A stretch of DNA of 64,000 nt from Nitratireductor sp. GISD-1A_MAKvit (GCF_040819555.1 NZ_CP161920.1:2045001-2109000), one strand, 5' to 3'. Positions 51,891-61,580 are shown, numbered from the stretch's first letter. The notes: generated by a model from the sequence alone, not told the origin. Made by a program: numbers and translations.

Positions 51891-54472
51891 TGCCACGCTT
51901 TGAAATCGAGCACGACGGGAAGCGCTTCGAGATTGAGGCTCCCGACCAGCAATCGGCCGTTGAAGCGCTGCAGGGCATGACTGGCACGGCAGCCGCGCCA
52001 GAGCCCCCGAAAGGGCAGGAAGGCCCCGGCGTGTTGGGCTTCTTGAATCAGGGCATTGCTTCCGCACTCGGGGCACCCGTGGATGCCATGGCGCACGTGG
52101 TGAATAATGCCTTTGGGGACGTGGCGGAGGCCGCAGGGCAGGATTATGAGCCGGTCGAGCCATTCGGCGGTGCGTCGAGCATTTCTAAACTGATGTCCGG
52201 TCTCGGCGTGGAAGTTGCTGACCCCGACGAGGCACCCGACGAATTGATGGAGCATATTTTCTCAGGGGCGGGTGGCGCCGCGGGCGGTATTGTTCCGTTC
52301 TTCGGCGCGGGGCGCTTGCTCCAGGGCGCGAAGGGCCTTGCGGGCGCGGCCGGCGATGCGATCATGCGGCCGTTCGTAAATGCTCCGGCTCGGGCTTTGA
52401 CGTCAGAGGTAGCCGCAGGCGCAGGAGCCGGGGCCGGGATCGATGTCGCGGAGCGTGTCGCACCCGATAGCGCGCTTGCGCCTCTGGTCGGTGCGCTGGC
52501 CGGTGGAACCGCCGCGGGTGTTGGGCCTTATGCGGTTGGCAAGGCGATGCCCGGAACAAAGGTTGCGGGGCGGATGATCCAAAGCGAGATTGCGCCCTTC
52601 ACAGAAGCAGGCGCCATGGAACGTGCGCGAAACCGCGTTCGGGGTCTCGCCGAAGATCCTGCCTCCGCAATCGACTCACTGAGCGCACCCACCATTGGCG
52701 GACTCTCGCCGGCAACGTCGACGGGCGATCGACGCCTCATGGCTCTTGAGCAATCCGTTCGCGATACCGATCCGGTGGCCGACCGCGCCATGCGACAGGC
52801 CGAAGTGGAAAGTGATGAGGCGCTTATGGCGGCTCTCGCCGAACCGGCTCAGGGCGTGGAGCCTGAACTGGCCCGAGATTTTCTAGAGCAGGAACTTCGC
52901 AGAGACATAGAGGGCGTGGGGCAGATGCTCGACGACGCACTTGGGAAACCTGCTGGCGTGAGGCGCACAGAGACCGCGTTGCGGGAAGGCAGCGCGCCTG
53001 CGCGTCACGAAGCATATGAGAAGGCCTATTCTCAGCCAATCGACTATGCGTCGGAGGCGGGGCGGAACCTCGAAAGTCTGATTGCGCGCGTTGAGAAAGC
53101 CGCACCCGGTACCATCTCGCTTGCCAATCGATTGATGGCCGGCGAGGGCGTGAACTCCAAACAGATCCTTGCGAGCATCGGTGATGACGGTTCGGTTACT
53201 TTCAGGCAGATGCCTGATACCCGGCAGATCGACTATATCACCCGCGCTTTGAATCAGATGGCGTCCAGCGGTGACGGCGCGGGGGCGCTCGGCGGTCAGA
53301 CGGACATCGGCCGCGTCATGGGGAATCTGGCGCGCGACATCCGAAACACGCTGCGGACGGCAAATCCCGCCTATGGCGATGCGCTGGCAACAGCGGCAAC
53401 ACCGATCCGGCAGCGAGAGGCTTTGCTGTTGGGGCAGGATCTCCTAAATCAGAAAATGCCGCGCGATGTGGCGGCCGACCAGATCGCCGGCATGACCGAA
53501 GCGGAGTTGCAACACGTCCGCCAGGGCGTCCGCTCCCATCTCGACGAGACGCTCGCCAATGCGCGGTCCACCGTGACGAGGCCGGACGCACAGGCAAACG
53601 AGGCAAGGCGGGCGCTCACAAACCTTTCGAGCCGGGCCGTGCGAGACAAGATCGCCCTTATTCTCCCTGATGACGAGGCGCGGACATTCTTTGAGAAGAT
53701 CGACGGCGCAGCGGCGACGTTTGACCCCAAGCGCTCCGGGTTGACCGTCTATGCCGGCGCCAAGCCTGATGAAGAGATCCGCGCGCTCCTGAAAACAGCG
53801 GACCCAGAGAGCGCCGTGGCGGAGCTGGTGACGCGGGCGAAAAGCGACCCGAACGGCAAGGCCTTGCCGGGGCTAAAAGGGGCGTTCATCAACGAGCTGA
53901 TGAAGGAGGCCGCCACGGGGTCGTTTAACGACGCGGGCAAGCCGGTCTTGTCCGGGCGCGCCATGCAGAACGCGCTGGCGGACAAGCGAACCGGTGCGGT
54001 GGCGTCTGGTCTCTTGTCACCCGACGAGCGCGCCCGCCTCGATACGATCGTCGAAGAGCTTGGCCGTATGGAGACCGCGCGGGGGCGATTGCCTAGCGTT
54101 GGGAGCGTGATGGAGGGAGAGCCCAATTCGATAATCAGCTTCATTGCTCGATCATTCGCGGCGCGACAGGGCGCGAAGGTGGGTAGGGGCACAAGCGGGG
54201 CCTCACTTCTGACAGCGAACTTTGCCTCGAAACGGATGCAGCGCCTTTTGGAGAGGCTCACGCTGGACAAGGCAGAGGCGCTGATCCGTCAGGCTGTCAC
54301 TGGCGACAAAGAGTTGTTCGAGGCTTTGCTAACTCCGTCAGGGGAAATCTCTCGCCGGCAAGAGCGGCGTCTGGTTGATGTCTTGACCGGTGCCGCCATT
54401 GGCGGCGTATCGGGCGCAAACGCGGCGGCCGGAGAGGACGACGGGCTTATCGAGAAGATTATGGCTGATTAG
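51890..54472 (+). CDS. Large phage-type internal virion protein (ejection-like)
   Basis: From the ATG at 51890 the protein is 860 aa. The N-terminus (FEIEHDGKRFEIEAPDQQSA) is a short module common in alphaproteobacterial prophage proteins. It is followed by GVLGFLNQGIASALGAPVDA and PFGGASSISKLMSGLGVEV, then glycine/alanine-rich hydrophobic stretches (GGAAGGIVPFFGAG, ALAGGTAAGVG) that could enter membranes. The rest is a long helical part. The layout agrees with proteins ejected with podophage DNA. No lytic transglycosylase motif is seen. Late genes of the usual kind are absent around it. Confidence 0.72.
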   Translation: MPRFEIEHDGKRFEIEAPDQQSAVEALQGMTGTAAAPEPPKGQEGPGVLGFLNQGIASALGAPVDAMAHVVNNAFGDVAEAAGQDYEPVEPFGGASSISKLMSGLGVEVADPDEAPDELMEHIFSGAGGAAGGIVPFFGAGRLLQGAKGLAGAAGDAIMRPFVNAPARALTSEVAAGAGAGAGIDVAERVAPDSALAPLVGALAGGTAAGVGPYAVGKAMPGTKVAGRMIQSEIAPFTEAGAMERARNRVRGLAEDPASAIDSLSAPTIGGLSPATSTGDRRLMALEQSVRDTDPVADRAMRQAEVESDEALMAALAEPAQGVEPELARDFLEQELRRDIEGVGQMLDDALGKPAGVRRTETALREGSAPARHEAYEKAYSQPIDYASEAGRNLESLIARVEKAAPGTISLANRLMAGEGVNSKQILASIGDDGSVTFRQMPDTRQIDYITRALNQMASSGDGAGALGGQTDIGRVMGNLARDIRNTLRTANPAYGDALATAATPIRQREALLLGQDLLNQKMPRDVAADQIAGMTEAELQHVRQGVRSHLDETLANARSTVTRPDAQANEARRALTNLSSRAVRDKIALILPDDEARTFFEKIDGAAATFDPKRSGLTVYAGAKPDEEIRALLKTADPESAVAELVTRAKSDPNGKALPGLKGAFINELMKEAATGSFNDAGKPVLSGRAMQNALADKRTGAVASGLLSPDERARLDTIVEELGRMETARGRLPSVGSVMEGEPNSIISFIARSFAARQGAKVGRGTSGASLLTANFASKRMQRLLERLTLDKAEALIRQAVTGDKELFEALLTPSGEISRRQERRLVDVLTGAAIGGVSGANAAAGEDDGLIEKIMAD

Positions 54473-54487
54473 CGCGGAGAAACTAAG

Positions 54488-54883
54488 CTATCTCGTGGCA
54501 CCTTGCCATTCCGATCTCATGACGACAGGGAGAGTTTGAAAATACCTCCCAGCAACCCCAAGCATCGTTGAGTCAGGATCCGCTTTACATCGAGTAACCA
54601 CAGACAAGGCTATAGCAGTAGCACCTTCGTCCAAGGTGGCCGCTAGATCCCTATAAGTTCCATCGGCGCTGATCATAGCAATGTTCAACCCTGTCATATA
54701 GCCAAGCACCCACTCCGCCACGGTCTCAGCATAGTTTAGATCGCGTAGAATGCGTTCATTCACGACATGGCACTTGATGGCACCGACGCCACCACCCCAA
54801 ATGCGGCTAGATTCTTGAGCGTTTGCTCCATAAGTCGCGCAGACTGCCAGCAGAAAAAGCGCCTTTAGCCAAATGCGTTTCAT
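54488..54883 (-). CDS. Exported protein, Rap1a/Tai-like
   Basis: The 131-aa protein has a signal peptide (MKRIWLKALFLLAVCATYGA, cleavage near NAQ). The mature part has one Cys (AIKCHVV), WVLGYMTGLNIA and RCKADPDSTMLGVAGRYFQT. This C...GY..G...C.P...Y...P pattern resembles Rap1a/Tai proteins, which are periplasmic immunity or phage-linked factors. The match is by pattern only. It is the last gene before attR and on the opposite strand to its neighbours, so it may be element cargo that changes the host envelope. Confidence 0.6.
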   Translation of the reverse strand: MKRIWLKALFLLAVCATYGANAQESSRIWGGGVGAIKCHVVNERILRDLNYAETVAEWVLGYMTGLNIAMISADGTYRDLAATLDEGATAIALSVVTRCKADPDSTMLGVAGRYFQTLPVVMRSEWQGATR

Positions 54884-55070
54884 CCCATCCCCCAGATTAA
54901 AAAGGTAAGCCAGAGAGACTATCCCATTTTGTCTGGTATGTGTCGAATGGTAGGCTGCTTGTTCCTGATGTCGGAATCCAAGGCGGCTTGAACAGCGACA
55001 ACGGTTGAAGCCTAGAAGAGGTGGAATCGTAATCGTTGGGATTCGCCTGTTTTCAACAGGGACAATACGC

Positions 55071-55096
55071 CAAACGGTGCTTCCCCGGTGCTTCCC
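55071..55096 (+). repeat. Right integrase arm-type site candidate
   Basis: The same 26-bp double GGTGCTTCCC sequence as at 40945-40970, in the same orientation, 66 bp inside attR. Confidence 0.6.
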
Positions 55097-55161
55097 GAGT
55101 GGAATCCTCAGCGGCCGTCAGAAAATTGACTTCTTGTAAGCTGTTGATTTTGCTTACAATT

Positions 55162-55209
55162 ATGGTGGGCGCGGCAGGGATTGAACCTGCGACCCCACCC
55201 GTGTGAAGG
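55162..55209 (-). repeat. attR: tRNA-Val 3' end, right junction of the element
   Basis: Identical over 48 bases to 40786-40833. It lies within the intact tRNA gene, so insertion left the tRNA functional, as usual for tRNA-targeting elements. Confidence 0.92.
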
Positions 55210-55237
55210 GTGTGCTCTCCCGCTGAGCTACGCGCCC
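55163..55237 (-). tRNA. tRNA-Val (CAC anticodon), CCA encoded
   Basis: The minus strand reads GGGCGCG at the 5' end and CGCGCCC-A-CCA at the 3' end. The D arm is GCTCAGCGGGAGAGC. The anticodon loop is TTCACAC between CACCC and GGGTG, giving CAC. The T arm contains GGTTCAATCC. All parts pair well, with a length of 75 nt including CCA. This is the integration target of the element. Confidence 0.96.
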
Positions 55238-55266
55238 GCTGACGAAGCATCGTCAAGCGAGCCGCG

Positions 55267-55295
55267 ATATAAGGGGCGGGACGGGGAGGTGTCAA
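55267..55295 (-). promoter_or_regulatory. Sigma-70 promoter for tRNA-Val
   Basis: On the minus strand TTGACA (55295-55290) and TTATAT (55272-55267) are separated by exactly 17 bp. A GC-rich segment follows, as in growth-rate-controlled promoters. It lies 29 bp upstream of the tRNA 5' end. Confidence 0.8.
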
Positions 55296-55315
55296 GCACG
55301 CTTTCGAATGCGATC

Positions 55316-55999
55316 TCAGGATGCCGTTTCGGCAATCAGGTTCTCCGCCACGGCGACAGTCAGTTCATCAAAACCGGAGATGATACGCGATGGCTCGAAT
55401 GTGCTTACATGATGATCGGTGTAGCCGAAATCGACGGCTATGACGGGTATTCCCGCAGCCTTTGCGGTGTCGATGTCGGTCCGCGAATCGCCGACCATGA
55501 CGGCGCGTTCCGGATCTGCACCCGCCATGGCAATGGTGCGCAGAAGGTGGCCGGGATCAGGCTTGCGCATCGGGAAGGTGTCGCCACCGCAAATCGTCTT
55601 GAAATGTCCGGCCACGCCGAGCGCCTCTAGAAGCGAAAGCGCCATGCCCTCCAGCTTGTTGGTACAGATTGCCGGAATATACCCGGCTGAGGCAAAACGT
55701 TGGACGGCTTCGATCGCGCCTGGAAACAGCTTTGAGCGACCCGGCACATTGTCCGTGTAATGCTCCAGGAAGAGCGCCTGCAACGCATCGAGCTGGTCTG
55801 GTGCAAGGTGGCGCTGGCGAAGAGCAAACGCACGCTCGATCATCACCCGGCTGCCGAAGCCAACGATCCGGTTTATATCCTCGTGCGCAACGGGCTCCAT
55901 CCCGATTGTGCCCAAACAGTGGTTGAGACTGTCCAGAAGGTCCGGTGCGGTGTCGACGAGCGTCCCGTCAAGATCGAAAATTATGGCTGGCGCTGACAT
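55316..55999 (-). CDS. gph: Phosphoglycolate phosphatase
   Basis: The 227-aa HAD-family protein has the nucleophile motif FDLDGTLVDTAPDLL, the second motif CTNKLEG, and the acidic motif VMVGDSRTDIDTAKAAG. The cap segment resembles Gph. It removes phosphate from 2-phosphoglycolate formed in DNA repair and metabolism. It is separated from tRNA-Val by about 80 bases and divergent from rpiA. Confidence 0.92.
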   Translation of the reverse strand: MSAPAIIFDLDGTLVDTAPDLLDSLNHCLGTIGMEPVAHEDINRIVGFGSRVMIERAFALRQRHLAPDQLDALQALFLEHYTDNVPGRSKLFPGAIEAVQRFASAGYIPAICTNKLEGMALSLLEALGVAGHFKTICGGDTFPMRKPDPGHLLRTIAMAGADPERAVMVGDSRTDIDTAKAAGIPVIAVDFGYTDHHVSTFEPSRIISGFDELTVAVAENLIAETAS

Positions 56000-56129
56000 G
56001 TTGTCCCCTTCTCCGATATGAATGGGATAGCGTGCAGGGCAGGGGGGCGCAAGTTGAACGGCAGGTTCGCCCGCATTGCGGGGAGCGATAAAACGGGTTA
56101 GGAACCGCTGAGATGATACCGGGGGCCAA

Positions 56130-56831
56130 ATGTCAGCGGAAATGCGTGAATTGAAGATCGAGGCGGCACGGGCGGCACTCGATCAGGTCGAAGATGGAAT
56201 GCGGCTTGGAATCGGCACGGGATCAACTGCCGAAGAGTTTGTTCGGTTGCTTGCGGAGCGTGTCGCCGATGGCCTTTCGGTGATTGGCGTACCCACTTCG
56301 GAACGCACGGCCGACCTGTGCACGGAGCTGGGCGTTCCGCTCACCACGCTGGATGAAACGCCCGCACTTGACCTCACGATTGATGGTGCTGACGAAATCG
56401 GCCCCGGGCTCGGCCTGATCAAGGGCGGTGGCGGCGCTTTGTTGCGTGAGAAGATCGTAGCTTCGGCATCCGCGCGGATGATCGTTATTGCCGACAAAAC
56501 GAAGCTTGTGGATGCGCTTGGTCGGTTTGCGCTACCCATAGAGGTCAATGTTTTTGGCCTTGCCGCTACCATGGACGCCATTGAAAACGTCGCGCGTGAG
56601 CTTGGCCTGAATGGACCTCTCATTGTCCGGCAGGCAGATAGCAAGCCTTTTGTAACCGACGGTGGGCATCTCATCGTTGATGCATCTTTTGGCCGCATTC
56701 CCGATCCAAGAGCTTTGGCAGCCGCCTTGAACGCCATACCGGGTGTTGTAGAACATGGCCTGTTTCTCGATCTCGCAGATACCGCTTTCATAGCCGGTGA
56801 TGGCGAGGTGCGAACCGTTGGGGCCACATGA
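56130..56831 (+). CDS. rpiA: Ribose-5-phosphate isomerase A
   Basis: The 233-aa enzyme interconverts ribose-5-phosphate and ribulose-5-phosphate. Family motifs are [14 protein letters not shown], then [20 protein letters not shown] (with the active-site Asp pair), and [27 protein letters not shown] follows near the C-terminus. It overlaps the DUF2059 gene by 4 bases. Confidence 0.96.
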   Translation: MSAEMRELKIEAARAALDQVEDGMRLGIGTGSTAEEFVRLLAERVADGLSVIGVPTSERTADLCTELGVPLTTLDETPALDLTIDGADEIGPGLGLIKGGGGALLREKIVASASARMIVIADKTKLVDALGRFALPIEVNVFGLAATMDAIENVARELGLNGPLIVRQADSKPFVTDGGHLIVDASFGRIPDPRALAAALNAIPGVVEHGLFLDLADTAFIAGDGEVRTVGAT

Positions 56832-57397
56832 ACATGAATGGAGTGAGAAACATTATGAACTTGGCAACCCGCATCCGCCTTGCTGCAGCGGCGGCAACCA
56901 TGGCGATGACGTTCGCTTTCGCTCCTGCCAGCGCGCAGGATATCTCCGCGTCTCACCTGGCCGCAGCGCGTTCCGCAATTGATGCCATCAACGCGACCGA
57001 TGATTTCGACGGTGTTCTGCCGCAGGCTGCTGCGGCGCTCAAATCTGAGCTGATCCGCAAGAATCCGGATATGGTCGCACTCATCAACGCCACGGTGGAT
57101 GAAAAGGCCATCGAGCTGGCCAGCCGCCGGGTCGATCTGGAGCGGGAGGCAGCGCAGGCCTATGCCCGCGTCTTCTCCGAGCAGGAGCTCAACGAGATAG
57201 CAGAGTTCTATACGTCGCCGACCGGTATGAAACTGATTGCCGATGGTCCGATCGTAACCCGCGAGGTTCTGAAGGCCGGCGACATCTGGCGGCGCGGCAT
57301 TGCCCGCGACCTGGCACAGATGGTCGGCCAGCAGCTAAAGGCTGCGACAGAAGCGACCGGAAATGGAGAAAGCTCTGGCGAAAGCCCGGCCCAGTAA
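56828..57397 (+). CDS. DUF2059 domain exported protein
   Basis: The 189-aa protein has a signal peptide ([20 protein letters not shown], cleavage after ASAQ). The DUF2059 part is visible as [20 protein letters not shown], followed by [10 protein letters not shown]. The role is unknown; it is conserved between rpiA and gor in many Hyphomicrobiales. The start overlaps the rpiA stop (ATGA). A terminator follows. Confidence 0.88.
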   Translation: MNMNGVRNIMNLATRIRLAAAAATMAMTFAFAPASAQDISASHLAAARSAIDAINATDDFDGVLPQAAAALKSELIRKNPDMVALINATVDEKAIELASRRVDLEREAAQAYARVFSEQELNEIAEFYTSPTGMKLIADGPIVTREVLKAGDIWRRGIARDLAQMVGQQLKAATEATGNGESSGESPAQ

Positions 57398-57420
57398 GGT
57401 CGCAATCAAGAAACTGTTAG

Positions 57421-57452
57421 AGCCCGGTCGTCGCACCGGGCTTTTCTTTTTC
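57421..57452 (+). terminator. Rho-independent terminator after the DUF2059 gene
   Basis: An 8-bp repeat (AGCCCGGT and ACCGGGCT) with a 6-nt loop is followed by TTTCTTTTTC. It separates rpiA/DUF2059 from gor. Confidence 0.9.
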
Positions 57453-57550
57453 GGCGGCAATTTCTAAGTCTGTCTCGCGATGCAGCGTTCGATGCCGAAC
57501 TTACGGGGAATGGGCGATTGCTTGCGGCAATTCTGGGGTAAGGAACGAGA

Positions 57551-58936
57551 ATGAGCACTTTCGATTATGATCTCTTTGTAATTGGCGGCGGATCAGGCGG
57601 AGTTCGCGCCGCACGGCTTGCCGCAGGCCTTGGCAAGCGCGTGGCGATCGCGGAAGAATACCGCTTTGGCGGGACCTGCGTCATACGCGGCTGTGTACCA
57701 AAAAAACTCTATGTCTACGCTTCCCAGTTCCCCGAGCATTTCGAAGATGCTGCCGGCTATGGCTGGACGGTGCCAAGGCCAACCTTCGACTGGACTGCGC
57801 TCGTCGCCAACAAGGATCGGGAGATTTCTCGCCTGGAAGGGCTTTACCGAAAAGGCCTTGAAAATGCCGGCGCCAAGATCATTGAGGCAAGGGCAACGCT
57901 GGTGGACCGCCACACGCTGGATGTTGGCGGCAAGCGTGTGACGGCAGACAAGATCATTATTGCCGTTGGTGGCCGGCCCAACCCGCATGCGGCCCTGCCG
58001 GGCAGGGAACACTGCATTTCCTCCAATGAGGCATTCGATCTGGCAGAGTTGCCTTCGCGTATCGTGGTTGAAGGGGGGGGCTATATCGCTGTCGAGTTCG
58101 CGAACATATTTCATGGTCTCGGGGTCGAGACGACCCTTGTCTATCGCGGCAAGGAAATCCTCTCGCGTTTTGATATCGATCTTCGTCGCGAACTGCATGC
58201 GACGATGGAGGCCAAGGGGATCAAGATCCTGTGCCAGGACGTTCTGACCCGGGTGGAGAAACGCGGTGAAAACGATCTGCTCGTTCACCTCAAATCGGGT
58301 GATGCGATTGAAGCGGACCAGGTGATGCTTGCCATTGGCCGTCTGCCCAATACGGAAGGACTTGGACTTGATGCTGCAGGCGTTGAGACCGGAAAGCTCG
58401 GCGAGATTCCCGTTGATGGTTTTTCCCGCACCAATGTCGACAATATCTGGGCCCTGGGAGATGTGACCAACCGGGTGCAACTGACACCGGTCGCGATTCA
58501 CGAAGCCATGTGCTTCATAGAAACCGAGTTCAAGGGCAATCCCACTGAAGTCGATCACGACACGATAGCGACCGCGGTGTTCTCGCAGCCTGAAATCGGC
58601 ACGGTAGGCCTTTCCGAAGACGATGCCGCGCAGCGCTTTGACAGGCTGGAAATTTATCGCGCCAGTTTCCGCCCCATGCGTCACACGCTTTCCGGACGTC
58701 AGGAAAAGATGCTGATGAAGCTGGTTGTCGATGGCGACACCAGGCGTGTTTTGGGAGCGCATGTGATGGGGCCGGACGCTGGCGAGATGGCGCAGGTTCT
58801 GGGGATTGCGCTCAAGGCGCGGCTGACGAAGGATGATTTTGACCGGACGATGGCCGTGCATCCATCCGCCGCTGAGGAACTGGTCACGATGTATCAGCCC
58901 ACCTATCGCGTTGAAAAAGGCGAGCGGGTCGACTGA
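57551..58936 (+). CDS. gor: Glutathione-disulfide reductase
   Basis: The 461-aa flavoenzyme has the FAD motif VIGGGSGGVRAARLAAGLG, the redox disulfide GGTCVIRGCVPKKL, and an NADPH-binding motif (VVEGGGYIAVEFANIFHGLG). The C-terminal catalytic His-Glu pair lies in MAVHPSAAEELVTMY. It keeps glutathione reduced in the cytosol and supplies the GST at 12.6 kb. AAGGAACGAG precedes the ATG. The next gene begins one base after its stop codon. Confidence 0.97.
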   Translation: MSTFDYDLFVIGGGSGGVRAARLAAGLGKRVAIAEEYRFGGTCVIRGCVPKKLYVYASQFPEHFEDAAGYGWTVPRPTFDWTALVANKDREISRLEGLYRKGLENAGAKIIEARATLVDRHTLDVGGKRVTADKIIIAVGGRPNPHAALPGREHCISSNEAFDLAELPSRIVVEGGGYIAVEFANIFHGLGVETTLVYRGKEILSRFDIDLRRELHATMEAKGIKILCQDVLTRVEKRGENDLLVHLKSGDAIEADQVMLAIGRLPNTEGLGLDAAGVETGKLGEIPVDGFSRTNVDNIWALGDVTNRVQLTPVAIHEAMCFIETEFKGNPTEVDHDTIATAVFSQPEIGTVGLSEDDAAQRFDRLEIYRASFRPMRHTLSGRQEKMLMKLVVDGDTRRVLGAHVMGPDAGEMAQVLGIALKARLTKDDFDRTMAVHPSAAEELVTMYQPTYRVEKGERVD

Positions 58937-58937
58937 T

Positions 58938-59541
58938 ATGAGTGCCGGTATCGGTGATCGCGACATCATCGCCTATTTTGGTTACGGTTCGCTCGTCAAT
59001 CGCGACACTCACCGGACCGAGATCGTTGAAGCCATGCCGGCCCCGCCTCAAGGGCTGGCGTCGTCAATGGGTGCGTCGTGACAGCGAGAGCAGTCTTGCG
59101 CTGCTCAGCGTGCGGCGCGATCCTGATTCCGTGATCGACGGACTTCTTGTCATCGACCAAGCGCAGAATCTTCCTTCGGTCGATCTGCGTGAACAGCTCT
59201 ATCGGCGCGTGCCGCTTGTATTGGCAGATCTGGAACTGTCCGGTTCCTTGCCGCGCGGATGCCCCGTCTATGTCTATGAAGCTTCGATGGTTCACCCCCC
59301 GGTTCGGCTCGACATCATCCAGTCTTATCTCGACGCTGTGCTGCAGGGCTTCCTGCGCGAATTCGGACGCGGAGGCGTCGAGCGCTTCATTGCGGAGACC
59401 GAGGGGTTCGACGCGAGGCTGATTGCGGATCGCAAGAAGCCGAACTATCCGCGTTCCGTGGTGCTTGGTGCCGAGGAGGAAGTCTATTTCGATGCACTGA
59501 TTGCGCAAATAATTCCCGAATTTGCACCTTTCGTGCGCTAG
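58938..59541 (+). pseudogene. Gamma-glutamylcyclotransferase-like protein, frameshifted
   Basis: The N-terminal part IIAYFGYGSLVNRDTHRTEI is the glycine-rich substrate loop of the family. After AMPA the frame is lost and the rest, RLKGWRRQWVRRDSESSLAL and YVYEASMVHPPVRLDIIQSY, reads in another frame to 59541. One extra C in CCCC at 59041-59044 explains it: without it the sequence reads AMPARLKGWRRQW. The repaired protein is about 200 aa. It starts one base after gor, so the pair suits glutathione turnover. The break is probably a sequencing error. Confidence 0.85.
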
Positions 59542-59672
59542 TGTTTCCCATTCGCCACAATTGTGGGCTGGTATCCGGTGTCTGCTTTGGTTAAGAACGG
59601 CCTTCCAGTATCCGTCCTGGAGATTTCAGCGGATAGAGGATCCGATCCTGTAGCAACTGTCGAGTAAGCAAG

Positions 59673-61049
59673 ATGACGAAGTGGTCGCCGAATTCTTGGA
59701 GAAACAAGCCAATCCAGCAGGTTCCGGCTTATCCGGATGCCGATGCGCTGGCTGAGGTCGAGGCGCGCATGGCCACGTATCCGCCGCTCGTTTTTGCAGG
59801 CGAGGCGCGTAAGCTGAAGAAACAGCTCGCAGCGGTGGCGGAGGGCAATGGCTTCCTTCTTCAGGGTGGCGACTGCGCTGAGAGCTTTGCAGAACATGGT
59901 GCCGACAATATTCGCGACTTCTTCCGCGCGTTTCTTCAGATGGCCGTGGTCCTGACCTATGCCGGTTCACAGCCCGTGGTGAAAGTTGGCCGGATTGCCG
60001 GTCAGTTCGCCAAGCCCCGGTCTTCCGACAATGAGACCAAGGGCGATGTGGTGTTGCCGAGCTACCGTGGCGACATCATCAATGGCATCGATTTCGATGA
60101 GGGCTCGCGCATACCCGATCCAGCGCGTCAGGAGATGGTGTACCGCCAGTCCGCCGCGACGCTGAACCTGTTGCGGGCCTTCGCACAGGGCGGTTTTGCC
60201 AACCTGGACAACGTTCACAAATGGATGCTTGGTTTCCTGTCCGACAGTCCGCAGGCTGAACGCTACCAGGAACTGGCTAACCGGATTTCCGAAACGGTGG
60301 ATTTCATGCGTGCCATCGGTATTACCGGCGAAAGCACCCATGCCCTGCGCGAGACTGATTTCTACACCAGCCATGAGGGCCTTCTGCTTGGTTACGAAGA
60401 GGCCCTGACGCGGGTCGATTCCACGTCTGGCGACTGGTATGCGACATCGGGTCATATGATTTGGATCGGCGATCGTACCCGCCAGCCTGACCATGCGCAT
60501 GTGGAATACTGCCGCGGCATCAAAAATCCGCTCGGTCTGAAGTGCGGTCCTTCGCTGACGCCCGATGGGCTGATCGAGTTGATTGATATTCTGAACCCCG
60601 AAAATGAACCTGGTCGCCTGACCCTCATTGCCCGCTTCGGTGCCGACAAGGTGGGAGACTACCTGCCCAGGCTTATCCGTGCCGTGGAAAAGGAGGGCCG
60701 CAAGGTCGTCTGGTCCTGCGATCCGATGCACGGCAACACGGTCACCGCCGCCGGGTACAAGACGCGCCCCTTCGATCGCATCCTGAAAGAGGTACAGACC
60801 TTCTTCGAGGTGCATCGGGCGGAAGGTTCGCATCCCGGTGGTCTGCATGTGGAGATGACCGGCAAGAACGTGACCGAGTGCACGGGCGGTGCGCGCGCCA
60901 TTCGCGATGAGGAACTGCAGGATCGCTACCACACCCATTGCGACCCGCGCCTCAATGCCGATCAGGCGCTCGAACTGTCTTTTCTGGTGGCCGAGCTCCT
61001 GAAGAAGGATCGCGAGGCTCTGCCGGCCGACAAGGTCGCAAACGGCTGA
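59673..61049 (+). CDS. Class II 3-deoxy-7-phosphoheptulonate synthase (DAHP synthase)
   Basis: The 458-aa enzyme condenses phosphoenolpyruvate and erythrose-4-phosphate, the first step of the shikimate pathway. Class II features are [20 protein letters not shown], the Mn-binding Cys of this motif, [34 protein letters not shown], and [20 protein letters not shown]. Length matches plant-type enzymes in alphaproteobacteria. It stands alone, about 130 bases after the cyclotransferase gene. Confidence 0.96.
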   Translation: MTKWSPNSWRNKPIQQVPAYPDADALAEVEARMATYPPLVFAGEARKLKKQLAAVAEGNGFLLQGGDCAESFAEHGADNIRDFFRAFLQMAVVLTYAGSQPVVKVGRIAGQFAKPRSSDNETKGDVVLPSYRGDIINGIDFDEGSRIPDPARQEMVYRQSAATLNLLRAFAQGGFANLDNVHKWMLGFLSDSPQAERYQELANRISETVDFMRAIGITGESTHALRETDFYTSHEGLLLGYEEALTRVDSTSGDWYATSGHMIWIGDRTRQPDHAHVEYCRGIKNPLGLKCGPSLTPDGLIELIDILNPENEPGRLTLIARFGADKVGDYLPRLIRAVEKEGRKVVWSCDPMHGNTVTAAGYKTRPFDRILKEVQTFFEVHRAEGSHPGGLHVEMTGKNVTECTGGARAIRDEELQDRYHTHCDPRLNADQALELSFLVAELLKKDREALPADKVANG

Positions 61050-61058
61050 GTACAATTG

Positions 61059-61085
61059 GCTTGAAGCCTGGCTTCAGGCTTTGTT
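61059..61085 (+). terminator. Hairpin after the DAHP synthase gene
   Basis: GCTTGAAGC and GCTTCAGGC pair over 9 bp (one G-U) with a 3-nt loop and then TTTGTT, 9 bases past the stop. Confidence 0.7.
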
Positions 61086-61154
61086 GATGGCGTTGTTGTC
61101 CTCAGCTGTTAAACATGGCCACTGAAACGAATTGAACATTCGCGGAGGAAAGCC

Positions 61155-61580
61155 ATGTCGGAAGTGCATCACGGATCGTGCCTGTGTGGCACGGTCCGTT
61201 TTTGTATAGCAGCCCCACTACGGGGTGTCGTTTATTGCCATTGCTCCCAGTGCCGCAGGCAGACCGGGCTCTATTATGCGGCAACGGATGTGGACGTGAG
61301 CAACCTCACCATCGAAGGTGAGGGGAACATCACCTGGTATGCCTCTTCCGATTTCGCCAGGCGCGGATTCTGCGCAACATGCGGCTCGGCACTGTTCTGG
61401 CAGTGCAATGATGCCGACCGGATTTCTGTCCTGGCTGGTGCCCTTGACCAACCCTCCGCACTCACGGCCGAAAGCCACATCTATGTGGAGGACAAGGGTG
61501 ATTTTTACCAAATCTGCGATGGTCTACCGCAATCCCGGGGGGCGGCGGAGGCGGAGAAGCCGGGCGGCAGCCCCGGTTAG
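61155..61580 (+). CDS. GFA family (glutathione-dependent formaldehyde-activating-like) protein
   Basis: The 141-aa protein has the zinc-binding cysteines of the family in SCLCGTVRF, CHCSQCRRQTG and FCATCGSALFW. The fold binds a zinc ion; most members have no proven substrate, and formaldehyde-glutathione activity has been shown for few. AGCGGAGGAAAGCC lies before the ATG. It is a monocistronic gene between DAHP synthase and nadE. Confidence 0.88.
   Translation: MSEVHHGSCLCGTVRFCIAAPLRGVVYCHCSQCRRQTGLYYAATDVDVSNLTIEGEGNITWYASSDFARRGFCATCGSALFWQCNDADRISVLAGALDQPSALTAESHIYVEDKGDFYQICDGLPQSRGAAEAEKPGGSPG

Larger units (their letters stand above)
40786..55209. mobile_element. 14.4-kb integrated element in tRNA-Val(CAC), satellite- or prophage-like
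   Basis: Both ends carry the same 48-bp sequence, the 3' part of tRNA-Val: a fragment at 40786-40833 and the intact gene at 55162-55237. A tyrosine integrase lies just inside the left end. Inside are an AlpA-like regulator, a primase/helicase with an origin-like repeat, a possible small terminase-like protein, a serine recombinase module and two DNA-ejection-like virion proteins. Capsid, portal, tail, lysis and large-terminase genes are not seen. The gene set resembles phage satellites that use a helper phage; a deleted prophage is the alternative. Confidence 0.88.
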
